Notes: generated by a model not told the origin, from the letters alone. DNA of 64,000 bases from Pontibacter arcticus (GCF_003284895.1 NZ_QMDV01000005.1:1-64000); one strand, 5' to 3'; shown: positions 27,801 through 36,778, counted from the stretch's first letter. Program-made: numbers and translations.

Positions 27801-29604
27801 TGAGGGTAGCGTTGCGGCCCGATGGCACAACCGATTTAATAACCAGGTGATCGTAGTCGCTTAGCTTGCGCGATGATTTTACATAATGCCACGCTTTTGG
27901 CTTCAGGGAGATGTAGCCCGTCTGCGGATCGTAATCCAGGTAACCTTCCCGTGATAAATTTGCAGCGCCTTCTTTTACACCGTTCTCGTTTATACCGGTT
28001 GTGCTGGTTACATCGCTGGCGTAAAAATCGTTCTTCTTGGTTTTGTTGGCGTGCCCGATCAGGGCTTGCAACGGATGGAATGTAGCCACACCCACTAATT
28101 GCTGGTAACGGTTATTGGAGTAATAATCCGTAGACTCCAACTGTACCGGAATAAGTGTTTTGGTGTTCAGGATAGAAAAATCAACATCTGGCTGGTTCAG
28201 GTTCCAGTGCAGCTTTTCAGCCCGGATCTCGAGTTTATGGTAGGTGTCGTAGAAAGGCGTTTTGGCGTAAGGTCCTTTATCTTTGGTAAGTGTAAGCTCG
28301 TTTTCTGATTTGGAATAACGCAGTTGCATGGCGGGGTGCGACAACGAATCGCGGCCCTGGTAAATGGCGATGCTGGCGCGGTTAGCCAGTATGGTAGAAT
28401 CTGTAATAGCGTACTCGCGTGCCATCGACCTGAACTTGCGAACCCCGCTCTGCGACACGATGATTTCCGAAAAACTATTATCGAGCGGTTTGCTGCCAAC
28501 GGCATTCCCTACTAAGGAGAAACCGCCTCTGTAGGAGATGTTATCGCCCAGGGTTTTAACGCGCGCATCGTTCGTGAACGAGTAAAATTTCGGATAAGGA
28601 TAATCGCCGGTTTTACGTTTGTTGCTGATAAATTCCAGGCTGCCCTCTACCGGCAATGCTAAAATAGACGAAAACGTAACGGTTACATCCGGGGCTTTAA
28701 AGCCTGCAAACGATGTAGTGAAGTTATACTTGCGCAGTTCTGCGGAAGCCGGCTGCCCGTTTGCCTGCCAATTAAATTTACCGCCTTCGCCTACAAACAG
28801 GTTATTAGCCAGCATCAGTTGGCCACTCGTTTTAGCTATCGAAACAGAATCCCAGGGCGTTACAAAGGTCAGCGTTACATCATCCAGCTTCAAAACCGGG
28901 CCTGATACTTTTGGCTGCGCCGGTACATAGATGCTTTTTATACTTTCGCGGCGCTTTTTTTCTGTTAGTTTTTTGTCTTCTTTTTTAGGTGCCGGCGCGG
29001 GTGTGTCCCAACCCCAGCCATCATCTTCGGATGCAGTTTCGGTGGCTTTGCTGCTTTCTTCTATACTATCCCAGCCGTTGGTAGCCTCTGCTTCCGGAGT
29101 GGCTTTGCTGGTGCCTTCGTACGAAAAAGTCAGATTTCCGCCGGTAGCATTCAGTCTGTAATAAGTATTCTTGTAAAGCCGGTTTGCGGACAAGTATAAA
29201 CTGGTGGTATTCAGGAACTGTTCGAGCTTTTTGGAGTCTTCGTTCTGAACTGTTTTGGCGGTAACTTCCAGCATATCGTTCAGCTGCTTGTTGCTCAGGT
29301 TTTTATCCTGGATGCCGCTCGTGAGCATCGTAAAAAAGTCGGAGAAATGCGGTTTGGTACGCATCCGTTTCCGGTACATACTTTGGGCAATCTCCATCAC
29401 TTCTTTTTGCTGTCTGGCAGATAGTTTGCCGCTGGTCCATACTTCCTGCAGGTCTGCGGAAAGCTTTTCGGCGTTTTCAACTTTTCCGGCAATCAGCATG
29501 TTTTTGACTTCTGCCACAAAATCATCCGGTTTATCTGTTAACCTGGATTGTGCCTGCACCGAAAAAATTGTAAGAAAAAAGAAAAGCGGTAAAAGTTGTT
29601 TCAT
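24808..29604 (-). CDS. Giant exported protein, unknown (1598 residues)
   Basis: 1598 residues from ATG 29604 (MKQLLPLFFFLTIFSVQAQ, a signal peptide ending at VQAQ). An in-frame ATG 48 bp upstream would bury the signal and is rejected. Residues ~20-170 look helical. A linker (~195-245) is rich in Glu, Ser, Pro and Lys. Most of the rest is a long succession of short beta-strands with recurring phrases such as LAFKGSKFKFNYDEFS, RMAFKGDALHGYS and KVLMHANKKHMDFDGD, reminiscent of OstA/LptA-like beta-stacks. The last ~40 residues are an acidic-then-lysine tail (LEEEEEPKKEKRRKKKKNKD). No T9SS sorting domain and no transmembrane barrel are obvious. I do not recognise a characterised family. Single gene. 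Confidence 0.85.
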   Translation of the reverse strand: MKQLLPLFFFLTIFSVQAQSRLTDKPDDFVAEVKNMLIAGKVENAEKLSADLQEVWTSGKLSARQQKEVMEIAQSMYRKRMRTKPHFSDFFTMLTSGIQDKNLSNKQLNDMLEVTAKTVQNEDSKKLEQFLNTTSLYLSANRLYKNTYYRLNATGGNLTFSYEGTSKATPEAEATNGWDSIEESSKATETASEDDGWGWDTPAPAPKKEDKKLTEKKRRESIKSIYVPAQPKVSGPVLKLDDVTLTFVTPWDSVSIAKTSGQLMLANNLFVGEGGKFNWQANGQPASAELRKYNFTTSFAGFKAPDVTVTFSSILALPVEGSLEFISNKRKTGDYPYPKFYSFTNDARVKTLGDNISYRGGFSLVGNAVGSKPLDNSFSEIIVSQSGVRKFRSMAREYAITDSTILANRASIAIYQGRDSLSHPAMQLRYSKSENELTLTKDKGPYAKTPFYDTYHKLEIRAEKLHWNLNQPDVDFSILNTKTLIPVQLESTDYYSNNRYQQLVGVATFHPLQALIGHANKTKKNDFYASDVTSTTGINENGVKEGAANLSREGYLDYDPQTGYISLKPKAWHYVKSSRKLSDYDHLVIKSVVPSGRNATLNLETNKLTVRGVDKITFHTDTSSVYILPNKSEIHILKNRDIEFDGEIFASRLAFKGSKFKFNYDEFSIDLAKLDTIALVSRRRRALEGDASDQVLTGKGSTMTGKLYINKPNNKSGKDSHPEYPRFDAPVGAKVSFNRPDVLGGVYDSTVFFDMPPFKMDSLSSGKGALTFDGTFNSGGIFPPIKTKLQLMPDETLGFYYQPSAKGLAAFGGKGMAYDTIMMSSSGIQSKGKLTYLTSTLQAPVYTYYKDAVQVKGGTSVSIAEGTHGGTAFPVATLAGFNMNWLPKADTMYIQTVKEPMKIFKENFDFKGVAKLSPGGLYGSGVVDNPVANVTSGELLFKQRGISGHHATFIAKSDVEGQPAIRSQDVAFEYDLVQGFVDFGSEQKGVASIEFPKAKYKTSMSSARWDFKTQKVNLKSDENGGKNWFYSQHPDQRQLKFMAGSGVYDLKQNTILAGGVPYIAVADAYVMPDSGNVAIAADATIRTLRNARIQADSSQKYHNLYKGNIDVLSRMAFKGDALHGYSNAAADSFQLQFAEFTYGNPQNKKRPVYTFATAEVKEEKPFYIFPRILYRGKVLMHANKKHMDFDGDLKLNFTGNPDDSDWFPYKKDTLDPGNVRIPILKPKAADGTPLHTGLHVSSESAKLYNTFVSKKQAEDDLDLFTVDGLLSYNKEKSEFKIGREARAYQGAYEGNMLLYNEASNNINFEGQLNLLKPTKNFKVQASGSGNANVDSSRYNLDAFMAFDLDVPSQALTAMAKTLQENAGGPGLTSDTSPAMLYKLGAFIGDREVRKYEERSATGYVPLPKVSKKLVRSLILSQANMHWSTKQNAWYSTGKLNLASILKEDVNAPMDGYLEMRQDLNGLPVVNLYLQADPYTWYYFSFVENALTMASADDKFNKAVRSKSKGSRGLSTNYGIYQGEEIEKNEFINYFKTTYLNGKDGFKAASGQPASINTEPESSFKDLEEEEEPKKEKRRKKKKNKDSFEDTSEEEGNNL

Positions 29605-29735
29605 AGGGGGAATAGTAAAAAAGCAAGTATAAATATCTCGGAAACTACACAAACCATTTTAAAGGCTTATATACAAGATACTTATACTTACTTAAAAACT
29701 AAGGTATAAAATTATTCTTATAGTAGCAGGTAATG

Positions 29736-30563
29736 CTATGCTTTAAAAATAACGGAAACCCAGTTGTTTTTAACCCGATGCGAAGTATAAGTTAAACCCA
29801 AACCGGCAGCACTTTCCTGAATAGCCGGCAGGTCCTCGGTGTAAAAGCCGCTTAGCAGCAACCAACCCTCCTGCTTCAGTACAGCTTTGTAGGCAGCCAT
29901 ATCATCTAACAGTACATTCCGGTTGATGTTGGCAAGTATAATATCGTAAGGCTCATCGCCGGCAATGGTTTCGGCGCCGCCCAGGCGCACATCTATCGCC
30001 GGGTAATCGTTGTAAACCGCATTTTCACGGGCGTTCTCTACCGTCCAGTCTTCAATCTCAACAGCTACAATTTCGGAAGCACCCAGTTCGCCGGCCATAA
30101 TAGCCAGTATACCGGTGCCACAGCCCATATCCAGCACGCGTTTGTTCTGGTGATCGATGGTCAGCTGGTTTTCAATCATGAGCGTGGTAGTTTCATGGTG
30201 GCCCGTACCGAACGACATTTTCGGGTTAATCACGATATCATACTTTGCTTCGGCAGGTTTCTCGTGGAAAGAGGCGCGCACCGATACTTTTCCGCCTATA
30301 AATAAGGGCTCAAAGTTGCGCTCCCATTCTTCGTTCCAGTTCTGTTTGGCTATTTTCTGGATGCTGTATTGTAGTGGCACCATTTCCGCGTAGCGGTTTA
30401 AGATAGCCTTCAGCCTTTCTTCCGAAAAAATATCTTCGGTGATGTAAGCGTTGAAGCCATCTTCGGTATCAATAAAAGCATCAAAGCCCAGTTCGCCCAG
30501 TTCGGCAGTCAGAATATCCGCAAAATCTTCGTTTACGTGTAAAGTAATTTCTATAAAATCCAT
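29736..30563 (-). CDS. prmA: Ribosomal protein L11 methyltransferase
   Basis: 275 residues. An N-terminal substrate-recognition domain (MDFIEITLHVNEDFADIL) and a C-terminal class I SAM methyltransferase. The latter has NPKMSFGTGHHETTTLM (~122-138), the motif I loop VLDMGCGTGILAI (~151-163) and DIILANINRNVLL (~214-226), all diagnostic of PrmA. It trimethylates L11 in the cytoplasm. It lies 11 bp downstream of the small exported protein gene 30575-30940 on the same strand, so the two share a transcript. Confidence 0.94.
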   Translation of the reverse strand: MDFIEITLHVNEDFADILTAELGELGFDAFIDTEDGFNAYITEDIFSEERLKAILNRYAEMVPLQYSIQKIAKQNWNEEWERNFEPLFIGGKVSVRASFHEKPAEAKYDIVINPKMSFGTGHHETTTLMIENQLTIDHQNKRVLDMGCGTGILAIMAGELGASEIVAVEIEDWTVENARENAVYNDYPAIDVRLGGAETIAGDEPYDIILANINRNVLLDDMAAYKAVLKQEGWLLLSGFYTEDLPAIQESAAGLGLTYTSHRVKNNWVSVIFKA

Positions 30564-30574
30564 GTTTGGTTGTG

Positions 30575-30940
30575 TTATTCGCGGCAGGCGGCAAACGAGC
30601 GGGCATCGGTAAAATACACGCCAAAGTCTGCCAGGTTACGGTTATCGGTTACAAATAAAATATGATCGGCAAAGGCTTTTTTAGGCGTGATATACCACGT
30701 CGCAGTGCCGTCGGCAAAGAGCTTGTTGCTTTCGCGGTAAACTACCATGTTGGCAAAGGCCTCGTCTTCGTTCAGGAAAACAGTATAAGAGGCCGTGTTT
30801 TTATACTTCGGATCGCGCTCGAGGTACACGGAACCATAAATATTACAATAGCCTTGTGCTGGTTTGGTTACTGCTGGCGCGGGTGCAGCATTGCTAAACA
30901 GACTGCTGATTGTCAGCCAGATGACAAAAATCGTATACAT
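30575..30940 (-). CDS. Small exported protein, septoil-knot/DUF6150-like
   Basis: 121 residues. Signal peptide (MYTIFVIWLTISSLFSNAAP), then short repeated beta-units: YCNIYGSVYLERDP, SYTVFLNEDEAFANMVVY, KLFADGTATWYITP, FADHILFVTDNRNLADFGVY and FTDARSFAACRE. The recurring (F/A)AD-x(2,3)-(V/I)-(Y/F) phrase resembles the small domains called DUF6150 or 7(1) septoil knot in Bacteroidota. This family call is from pattern memory and tentative. Paired cysteines near both ends may form a disulfide. It shares a transcript with prmA, 11 bp downstream, though no functional link is evident. Confidence 0.7.
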   Translation of the reverse strand: MYTIFVIWLTISSLFSNAAPAPAVTKPAQGYCNIYGSVYLERDPKYKNTASYTVFLNEDEAFANMVVYRESNKLFADGTATWYITPKKAFADHILFVTDNRNLADFGVYFTDARSFAACRE

Positions 30941-31053
30941 AGGTATAAAATTAACTAAAGTTCTTCAGAAGCCTAACAAAAAAGGCACCGGAAAATTGCA
31001 TTGTTTTCGGTTTTGTTTGCTGATGGAAGTATACCTTGGCTTCTGTTAAATAA

Positions 31054-31089
31054 CAAAGGCTGCCCATGTATAAACACAGGCAGCCTTTG
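31054..31089 (-). terminator. Terminator of tpiA
   Basis: Perfect 11-bp stem CAAAGGCTGCC/GGCAGCCTTTG with a 14-nt loop, 22 bp past the tpiA stop. It may also stop read-through from the other side. Confidence 0.88.
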
Positions 31090-31110
31090 CAAAGTATAAA
31101 CGCAGCGTTT

Positions 31111-31872
31111 TTAGAACGATTTCACGATATCTGCAAAATCTCTTGACTTCAGGGAAGCTCCGCCAATCAGACCGCCATCTACATCCTCCTGCGAGAAAAG
31201 CTCTTTGGCATTGCCCGGGTTGCAGCTACCGCCATAAAGTATAGACGTGTTATAGGCAGCTTCCGCATCGAATGTGCGGGCCAGTTGCTCTCTGATATAA
31301 GCGTGCATTTCCTGGGCTTGCTGGCTGCTGGCGGTGCGGCCGGTACCAATCGCCCAGATTGGCTCGTAAGCTACTACTACCTGGTCAAATTCTTCGTTGC
31401 TCAAGTAGGAAAGGCTGTCGTGCAGCTGCTTGCCTACGTACTCGAAGTGGTTTTCCGCATCACGCTCTTCCAGGGGTTCGCCGCAGCAGAAAATCGGCTT
31501 TAAACCTTGCGCCAGAGCAGCTTTCATTTTTTTGTAAAGCGTCTGAGCATCTTCGTGGTGGTACATGCGGCGCTCGCTGTGGCCGATAATCACGTACTCT
31601 GTGCCTACTGATTTTAACATCGCTCCCGAAACTTCGCCAGTATATGCGCCGCTTTCGTGCTCACTGATGTTCTGAGAAGCCAGGTGCAGTTTATCGTTGC
31701 CCTGCATTAATTTACCTACGCCCTGCAGAAACGGAAAAGGAGGCGCAATCACAACTGTTACATCGCCGTTCACTTCGTCTTTCACCATGTTATCGATCTC
31801 CGACACCAGCGAAAGTGCTTCCTCGTAAGTTTTGTTCATTTTCCAGTTACCTGCAACGATCTTCTTTCTCAT
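31111..31872 (-). CDS. tpiA: Triose-phosphate isomerase
   Basis: 253 residues, full length. Catalytic residues are visible: Lys in GNWKMNKT (~10-17), His in VIIGHSERR (~94-102), Glu in VVAYEPIWAIGTGRT (~166-180), the flexible loop 6 following it, and the phosphate-binding GGASLKSRDF at the C-terminus. It interconverts DHAP and glyceraldehyde 3-phosphate in glycolysis. Single gene with a terminator. The upstream spacer holds the 168-bp palindromic element rather than an operon partner. Confidence 0.97.
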   Translation of the reverse strand: MRKKIVAGNWKMNKTYEEALSLVSEIDNMVKDEVNGDVTVVIAPPFPFLQGVGKLMQGNDKLHLASQNISEHESGAYTGEVSGAMLKSVGTEYVIIGHSERRMYHHEDAQTLYKKMKAALAQGLKPIFCCGEPLEERDAENHFEYVGKQLHDSLSYLSNEEFDQVVVAYEPIWAIGTGRTASSQQAQEMHAYIREQLARTFDAEAAYNTSILYGGSCNPGNAKELFSQEDVDGGLIGGASLKSRDFADIVKSF

Positions 31873-31951
31873 GTTTTATAGTTTGATAGTGATGTTATAC
31901 TTGGTTTTATAGTATAGGCTACAAATACGGCAAGTTAGTAATTTATGATGA

Positions 31952-32119
31952 GTACCTCCCCCTGCCCCCCTCCTAAAAACAGGAGGGGGTAGAAAATTCA
32001 TGTTCTTGAAATTGCTTCTGACGAAGTCAGATTAAAGTAATCAAAGGACAGATTATACCTATTCAAAAAAATCAGAGAAATACCCCCTCCTGTTTTTAGG
32101 AGGGGGCAGGGGGAGGTAC
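31952..32119. repeat. Nested-palindrome element between tpiA and uvrA
   Basis: Two C/G-rich arms, 31952-31991 and 32081-32119, are inverted copies of each other differing only by one extra C. Each arm is itself a hairpin (CCCCCTCCT-AAAAAC-AGGAGGGGG). The 89-bp centre holds a third hairpin (TCTGAC-GAA-GTCAGA). No open reading frame is present. The right arm reaches the last base of the uvrA stop codon. A decayed relative is at 15573-15605. The pattern is that of a non-autonomous palindromic element or REP-like unit; mobility is inference. Confidence 0.8.
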
Positions 32120-34923
32120 TACAACTTCTCTTTCAAAAATCTTGCGGTGTCGTTGCCTTCTATTTTTGTCATATCTTCGGGAGTGCCTTCAAATAAGAGC
32201 TGGCCGCCGTTGGTACCTCCTTCCGGACCAAGGTCAATTATCCAATCAGCGCATTTGATGATATCGATGTTATGCTCGATAATTACGACCGTATTTCCAT
32301 TCTCGATGAGCGCAGTAATAGACGTGAGCAACTTGTTGATATCATGAAAATGAAGACCCGTGCTCGGCTCATCAAAAATAAAGAGTATATCTGAGTTATG
32401 TGGTTGCGCGCCTTTGGTCAGGAACGAAGCCAGTTTTACGCGTTGCGCCTCCCCGCCGGATAACGTATTACTCGATTGCCCTAAACGGATGTAACCCAAG
32501 CCAACATCGTTCAGCGGTTTCAGTTTCTCTACTATCTTCGGTTGATCACTAAAAAACCCGATGCTGTCGGCAATGGTCATGTCCAGCACATCCGAAATGC
32601 TCTGGTCTTTATACTTGATATCGAGTACATCCTGCTTAAAGCGCTGGCCGTGGCAGCTATCGCAGGTCAGGTAAATATCAGCCATAAACTGCATTTCTAT
32701 TTTCACCTGCCCTTCGCCCTGGCATACTTCGCAACGGCCGCCTTCGATGTTAAACGAGAAATGGGAGGGTTTAAATCCGCGCGCTTTTGCCAAGGGCTGG
32801 TCAGCATACAGGGTACGGATGGCATCGTAGGCTTTTACATAGGTTACCGGGTTAGAGCGCGACGATTTACCGATCGGGTTCTGATCTACAAACTCCACGT
32901 GCCTGATCTGGCCATAGTCGCCCTGCAGCTTATCGAATTTACCGGTTGCCTCTGATGTAGCGCCGTGCAATTTTTGCATAGCCGGGTACAGTATCTTTTT
33001 AACGAGCGTCGATTTGCCTGAACCACTGACGCCGGTTACCACCGTCATCACACCCAGCGGGAATTTCACGGTCAGGTTTTTAAGGTTGTTTTCGCGGGCG
33101 CCTACAATCTCTATGGCGTTGCGCCACTTACGGCGTAAGGCCGGCACCGAAACCTCCATTTTACCGCTCAGGTATTTGCCGGTATACGTATCCGCTTTAA
33201 TCATTTCGGCAAACGTGCCCTGGAACATCAGATTACCGCCGCCTGTACCCGCTTCCGGCCCTATGTCGATCAGTTGGTCGGCAGCTTTCATCATTTCCTC
33301 TTCGTGCTCTACCACAATTACGGTATTGCCAATCTGTTGCAGCGAGCGAAGTACACCAATCAGTTGTTCCGAATCTTTGGGGTGCAACCCTATACTTGGC
33401 TCATCCAGAATATACATAGAACCTACTAACGCACTACCCAGCGAAGTAGCCAGATTAATGCGCTGGCTCTCGCCACCGGATAAGGTGTTGGATAAGCGGT
33501 TAAGTGTTAAGTAGCCCAACCCTACACGCTCCAGGTAACTCAGGCGGTTGGCCACTTCAATTACCAGGCGGTCAGCTACGTTCCGTTCGTGCTCGTTCAG
33601 GTCGATGTTCTGGAAAAAAGGCAGCACCTGCGTAATGGGCATTAGTACCAGGTCGGTTATACTTTTGCCATTCACTTTTACGTAGCTGGCATCTTTGCGT
33701 AGGCGCGAACCACGGCACTCGGGGCAGGTCGTGCGGCCACGGTAACGCGACAACATCACACGGTACTGTATTTTATGCGTCTGGTTCTGGAGGTGTTTGA
33801 AAAAGTCGTTCAGGCCACTGAAGTATTTATTTCCTTTCCAGAGCAGTTCCTGTTCAGCTTCCGAAAGCTCGTTGTAGGGCCTGTGTATCGGGAAGTCGAA
33901 GCGAATGCCGTTCTTTACGAGCGGATGCAGCCATTCACTCATTTTATCAGAACGCCACGGCGCAACAGCTCCTTCATACACCGTCAGGCTTTTATCCGGA
34001 ATAACCAGATCAGGGTCGATGCCGAGCACAGAACCAAAACCTTCGCAGGTCTGGCAGGCACCGTATGGGTTGTTGAAGCTGAAAAAGTTAACAGAAGGCT
34101 CCTCGAACACGATCCCATCCATCTCAAACTTATTTGAGAATACACGTTCCTGGTCATCGCCATACTTTACGTAGCATTCACCATGGCCTTCAAAAAAAGC
34201 AGTCTGCACTGAGTCCGCGATTCTGAACTGGAGGTCTTCATCGGCTTGGTAAATAACAGCTCTATCGATTAAAATAAAGATCTGCTTGCCAAGTTTCAGT
34301 TTTTTCTGATCGAGTAATTCTTCAATAAAGTATACCGTACCGTCGGCGTAAATGCGCGAATAGCCTTTTTGCAGCAGCAGGTCCAGTTCTTTGTTAAGCG
34401 TGCGTTCGGCCTGCAATTGCAGCGGTGCCAGGATCATTACGCGGGCCTCATCTTCGAGCTTAAAGATAAAATCAACTACATCGGCCACCGAATCTTTCTG
34501 CACTACCTCACCGGAAACAGGCGAATAAGTTTTACCGATGCGTGCGTAAAGCAACTTTAAATAGTCGTAAATCTCGGTGCTGGTACCTACTGTAGAACGG
34601 TTGTTTTTTATACTTACTTTCTGCTCAATAGCGATGGCCGGGCTGATGCCTTTGATGTAGTCCACGTCGGGCTTATCCATACGGCCCAAAAACTGGCGGG
34701 CATAGGAGCTCAGACTTTCCACGTACATGCGCTGCCCTTCGGCATACAACGTATCGAAAGCCAGCGATGACTTACCCGAGCCCGAAAGCCCGGTTATCAC
34801 AATAAATTGGTTTCGTGGCAGGGCCACACTCAGATTTTTAAGGTTATGAACGCGCGCGCCTTTGATAATAATGTTTTGGCGCGCGTCGAGTTGGTCGATG
34901 TTATAATCAGGAATATTTGCCAT
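32119..34923 (-). CDS. uvrA: Excinuclease ABC subunit A
   Basis: 934 residues, full-length UvrA, the damage-sensing ATPase of nucleotide excision repair. First ATPase: Walker [12 protein letters not shown] (~43), zinc module CQTC (~288) through CPEC (~399), signature LSGGESQR (~481). Second ATPase: [10 protein letters not shown] (~633), zinc finger CEVCQGEGQ...CDSCHGQ (~729-756), LSGGEAQR (~826) and DEPSTGLH (~851). It partners with UvrB and UvrC, which are not in the window. Single gene. Its stop codon uses the outermost base of the palindromic element. Confidence 0.98.
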   Translation of the reverse strand: MANIPDYNIDQLDARQNIIIKGARVHNLKNLSVALPRNQFIVITGLSGSGKSSLAFDTLYAEGQRMYVESLSSYARQFLGRMDKPDVDYIKGISPAIAIEQKVSIKNNRSTVGTSTEIYDYLKLLYARIGKTYSPVSGEVVQKDSVADVVDFIFKLEDEARVMILAPLQLQAERTLNKELDLLLQKGYSRIYADGTVYFIEELLDQKKLKLGKQIFILIDRAVIYQADEDLQFRIADSVQTAFFEGHGECYVKYGDDQERVFSNKFEMDGIVFEEPSVNFFSFNNPYGACQTCEGFGSVLGIDPDLVIPDKSLTVYEGAVAPWRSDKMSEWLHPLVKNGIRFDFPIHRPYNELSEAEQELLWKGNKYFSGLNDFFKHLQNQTHKIQYRVMLSRYRGRTTCPECRGSRLRKDASYVKVNGKSITDLVLMPITQVLPFFQNIDLNEHERNVADRLVIEVANRLSYLERVGLGYLTLNRLSNTLSGGESQRINLATSLGSALVGSMYILDEPSIGLHPKDSEQLIGVLRSLQQIGNTVIVVEHEEEMMKAADQLIDIGPEAGTGGGNLMFQGTFAEMIKADTYTGKYLSGKMEVSVPALRRKWRNAIEIVGARENNLKNLTVKFPLGVMTVVTGVSGSGKSTLVKKILYPAMQKLHGATSEATGKFDKLQGDYGQIRHVEFVDQNPIGKSSRSNPVTYVKAYDAIRTLYADQPLAKARGFKPSHFSFNIEGGRCEVCQGEGQVKIEMQFMADIYLTCDSCHGQRFKQDVLDIKYKDQSISDVLDMTIADSIGFFSDQPKIVEKLKPLNDVGLGYIRLGQSSNTLSGGEAQRVKLASFLTKGAQPHNSDILFIFDEPSTGLHFHDINKLLTSITALIENGNTVVIIEHNIDIIKCADWIIDLGPEGGTNGGQLLFEGTPEDMTKIEGNDTARFLKEKL

Positions 34924-35365
34924 ACAGACAGGGGCTTTACACGCGGCTTATACTTTACCGGGCAATTGCCGATCGCTTGTTTTAGTAGTTTGTAAAGATA
35001 CACATACATAACCTTTTTTTTAGGGTAGGGGTTGCATTTCAGGAAGGCAATGTAACAGGCAACTTATAATGTTGGTAGCCGCTACTCAATAGCAAAGGAA
35101 AAATAGCAGTTTACAACTACTTCCCTTGTTCAAACACCTGACGCTACACTGGTTATACTTTGCGTAAAAGTTGCCTTTGCAGTAAACACCCTTTCTGTAT
35201 ATCCGTAGAGATTAGGAAGTTACTATTTTTTCGCTCTACCCGGTTTTTGCCGGCCAGCTGCAGTTCCCGTAAATCCACTGCAGCATACTGATTTAAAAAG
35301 TTAGCGCATGGGCTGCCTTTCGTTAACTCAGCTAAAATTCTCTTATACTCTTTAAACAACTTGCT
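34924..35365. other. Divergent intergenic region uvrA / T9SS cargo gene
   Basis: A 442-bp AT-rich gap between divergent genes, so promoters of both are expected here. I find no site with both promoter halves at proper spacing. Two TATACTT copies occur (about 34949 and 35155). A possible ORF on the minus strand (35153-35359) has no homology I recognise and unlikely composition. No RNA gene seen. Confidence 0.5.
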
Positions 35366-36406
35366 ATGCGAACTTCTACTTACTTAATGCTATTTATAGC
35401 TTTCATCCTTATAATTGCCCAGCCGGCCAAGGCACAGTATACGCCCCCGGATGAAATAGAAACAGCAGATTGTGAATATAATAACCCTTGCTTTACTGCT
35501 ATCTATGATGAATTTCTTATAAACGCAGATTCTACAATGCTCACGATTGTTATGTCTATAATACCCATAACTGATGGCGATTGCAGCGATACAGAACAAA
35601 TAGCAATAAGTGCACTTGGAGGAGAAGCTCAAACCTTTACATTAGCAGAGCTAAACGATAACCCTATTGTAACTCTAGTTGTTGATAGGGAAGCTTTCCA
35701 AGCCTTCCCTCAGGTTGGATTAGTAACATTAGACTCTATAGTTCTTGCTGCAGGGCTTGATCCAGTATTGCTTCCTACACGTGCTATTGCGCTTAATGCC
35801 AGAATAGGCACAGACAATCCTTGTCAAGAAATAGTACCTCTTCCAGTTGAACTGATCTCGTTTGAAGGAAAAGCATCTGCAGCAGGAATCGCATTAGAGT
35901 GGAGCACGGCCAGCGAAAAAGACAACAGCCATTTTGAAGTGGAACGCAGCGCAGACGGACAGGCTTTTGAGCAGATAGGTAAAGTAAACGGCAACGGCAA
36001 CTCTTCTGTAAAACGCCGCTATAACTTTACGGACAACAACCCGGCCAGCGACTTAAATTATTACAGACTAAAGCAGGTTGATTTTGATGGCAAATCAGAA
36101 TACTCCAAAGTAATAACGGTAACGGCTGATGTACTGGCCAGCTCAGAACTAAGTATAAACCTGGCGCCTAACCCTTGCGAAAATGGTGATTGCTCCGCAA
36201 TTATTGCTAACCCGGGCAGGCAAGGCGCTATTACATTAGAGCTCAAAGATATGTCGGGCAGGCTTGTACATACCAAAACTATTACTGAAACAAGTGGCAG
36301 TACAGTTAAAATACCAATGGCAGAACTTGCGCCGCATAAAGGGCTGTTTATACTTACAGCCACTTCAGGCACAAATGTAGTGCACAAGCGTGTTGTACTT
36401 CGTTAA
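35366..36406 (+). CDS. Secreted protein with C-terminal T9SS sorting domain
   Basis: 346 residues. Signal peptide (MRTSTYLMLFIAFILIIAQPAKAQ). The N-terminal part (25-155) is a cysteine-containing domain I do not recognise. From ~158 PLPVELISFEGKASAAGIAL starts the fibronectin-like linker typical of Bacteroidota T9SS cargo (FEVERSADGQAFEQIGKV, YYRLKQVDFDGKSEYSKV). The last ~75 residues form a type A sorting domain (NLAPNPCENG, LELKDMSGRLV, KGLFILTATSG, HKRVVLR). It is expected to be exported across the outer membrane and attached or released. Role unknown. It is direct evidence that the organism has a T9SS. Confidence 0.88.
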   Translation: MRTSTYLMLFIAFILIIAQPAKAQYTPPDEIETADCEYNNPCFTAIYDEFLINADSTMLTIVMSIIPITDGDCSDTEQIAISALGGEAQTFTLAELNDNPIVTLVVDREAFQAFPQVGLVTLDSIVLAAGLDPVLLPTRAIALNARIGTDNPCQEIVPLPVELISFEGKASAAGIALEWSTASEKDNSHFEVERSADGQAFEQIGKVNGNGNSSVKRRYNFTDNNPASDLNYYRLKQVDFDGKSEYSKVITVTADVLASSELSINLAPNPCENGDCSAIIANPGRQGAITLELKDMSGRLVHTKTITETSGSTVKIPMAELAPHKGLFILTATSGTNVVHKRVVLR

Positions 36407-36431
36407 TCATAAAGTATAAATTTATACTTTG

Positions 36432-36478
36432 GAGCGGCAGTTTTAACGGAAGTACTAAGCCAGTTAAAACTGCCGCTC
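36432..36478 (+). terminator. Terminator of the T9SS cargo gene
   Basis: Perfect 16-bp stem GAGCGGCAGTTTTAAC/GTTAAAACTGCCGCTC with a 15-nt loop, followed by TTTTATT. Confidence 0.9.
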
Positions 36479-36579
36479 TTTTATTCCTGAGATATTTAGC
36501 CAGGCATTTGCACCCACGAGGCCGGCTAATCCGTAAGGGTACTTAATCGCTTTAAAACAAACACAAACTAACCTACACC

Positions 36580-36702
36580 ATGGGAAAAGGAGATAAAAAA
36601 TCTAAAAAAGGAAAAATATCAAAAGGTACGTTCGGTAACAAGCGTTTGCGCAAAGCCAATAAGCCAACCGAGCAGGCTGCAAAGTCAGAAGCCAGCAAAT
36701 AA
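36580..36702 (+). CDS. 30S ribosomal protein bTHX
   Basis: A 40-codon gene. The product starts MGKGDKKSKKGKISKGTFGN, matching the THX/bTHX (PSRP4-type) family whose hallmark is MGKGDKKT-x(2)-GKI-x(2)-G-(T/S)-(Y/F)-G. Basic, with a short Ala/Glu/Ser-rich tail. It binds a cavity of 16S rRNA in the small subunit head. It stands alone between a terminator upstream and a 21-bp terminator stem downstream. Confidence 0.93.
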   Translation: MGKGDKKSKKGKISKGTFGNKRLRKANKPTEQAAKSEASK

Positions 36703-36713
36703 ACTGTAGTACC

Positions 36714-36769
36714 TTTTAACAAAAGAAGCGCCGCCTTACCAGAGTAAAGCGGCGCTTCTTTTGTTAAAA
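36714..36769. terminator. Bidirectional terminator, 21-bp perfect stem
   Basis: TTTTAACAAAAGAAGCGCCGC (36714-36734) pairs without mismatch with 36749-36769 around a 14-nt loop. It serves bTHX and the convergent MFS gene. A full AAGTATACTT palindrome follows at about 36768-36777. Confidence 0.92.
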
Positions 36770-36778
36770 GTATACTTT

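Noticed and set aside
35153-35359. Possible 68-codon ORF on the minus strand in the uvrA upstream gap
   Set aside because: No recognisable domain, no promoter or terminator, and the frame runs into the T9SS cargo gene's upstream region. Best read as chance.
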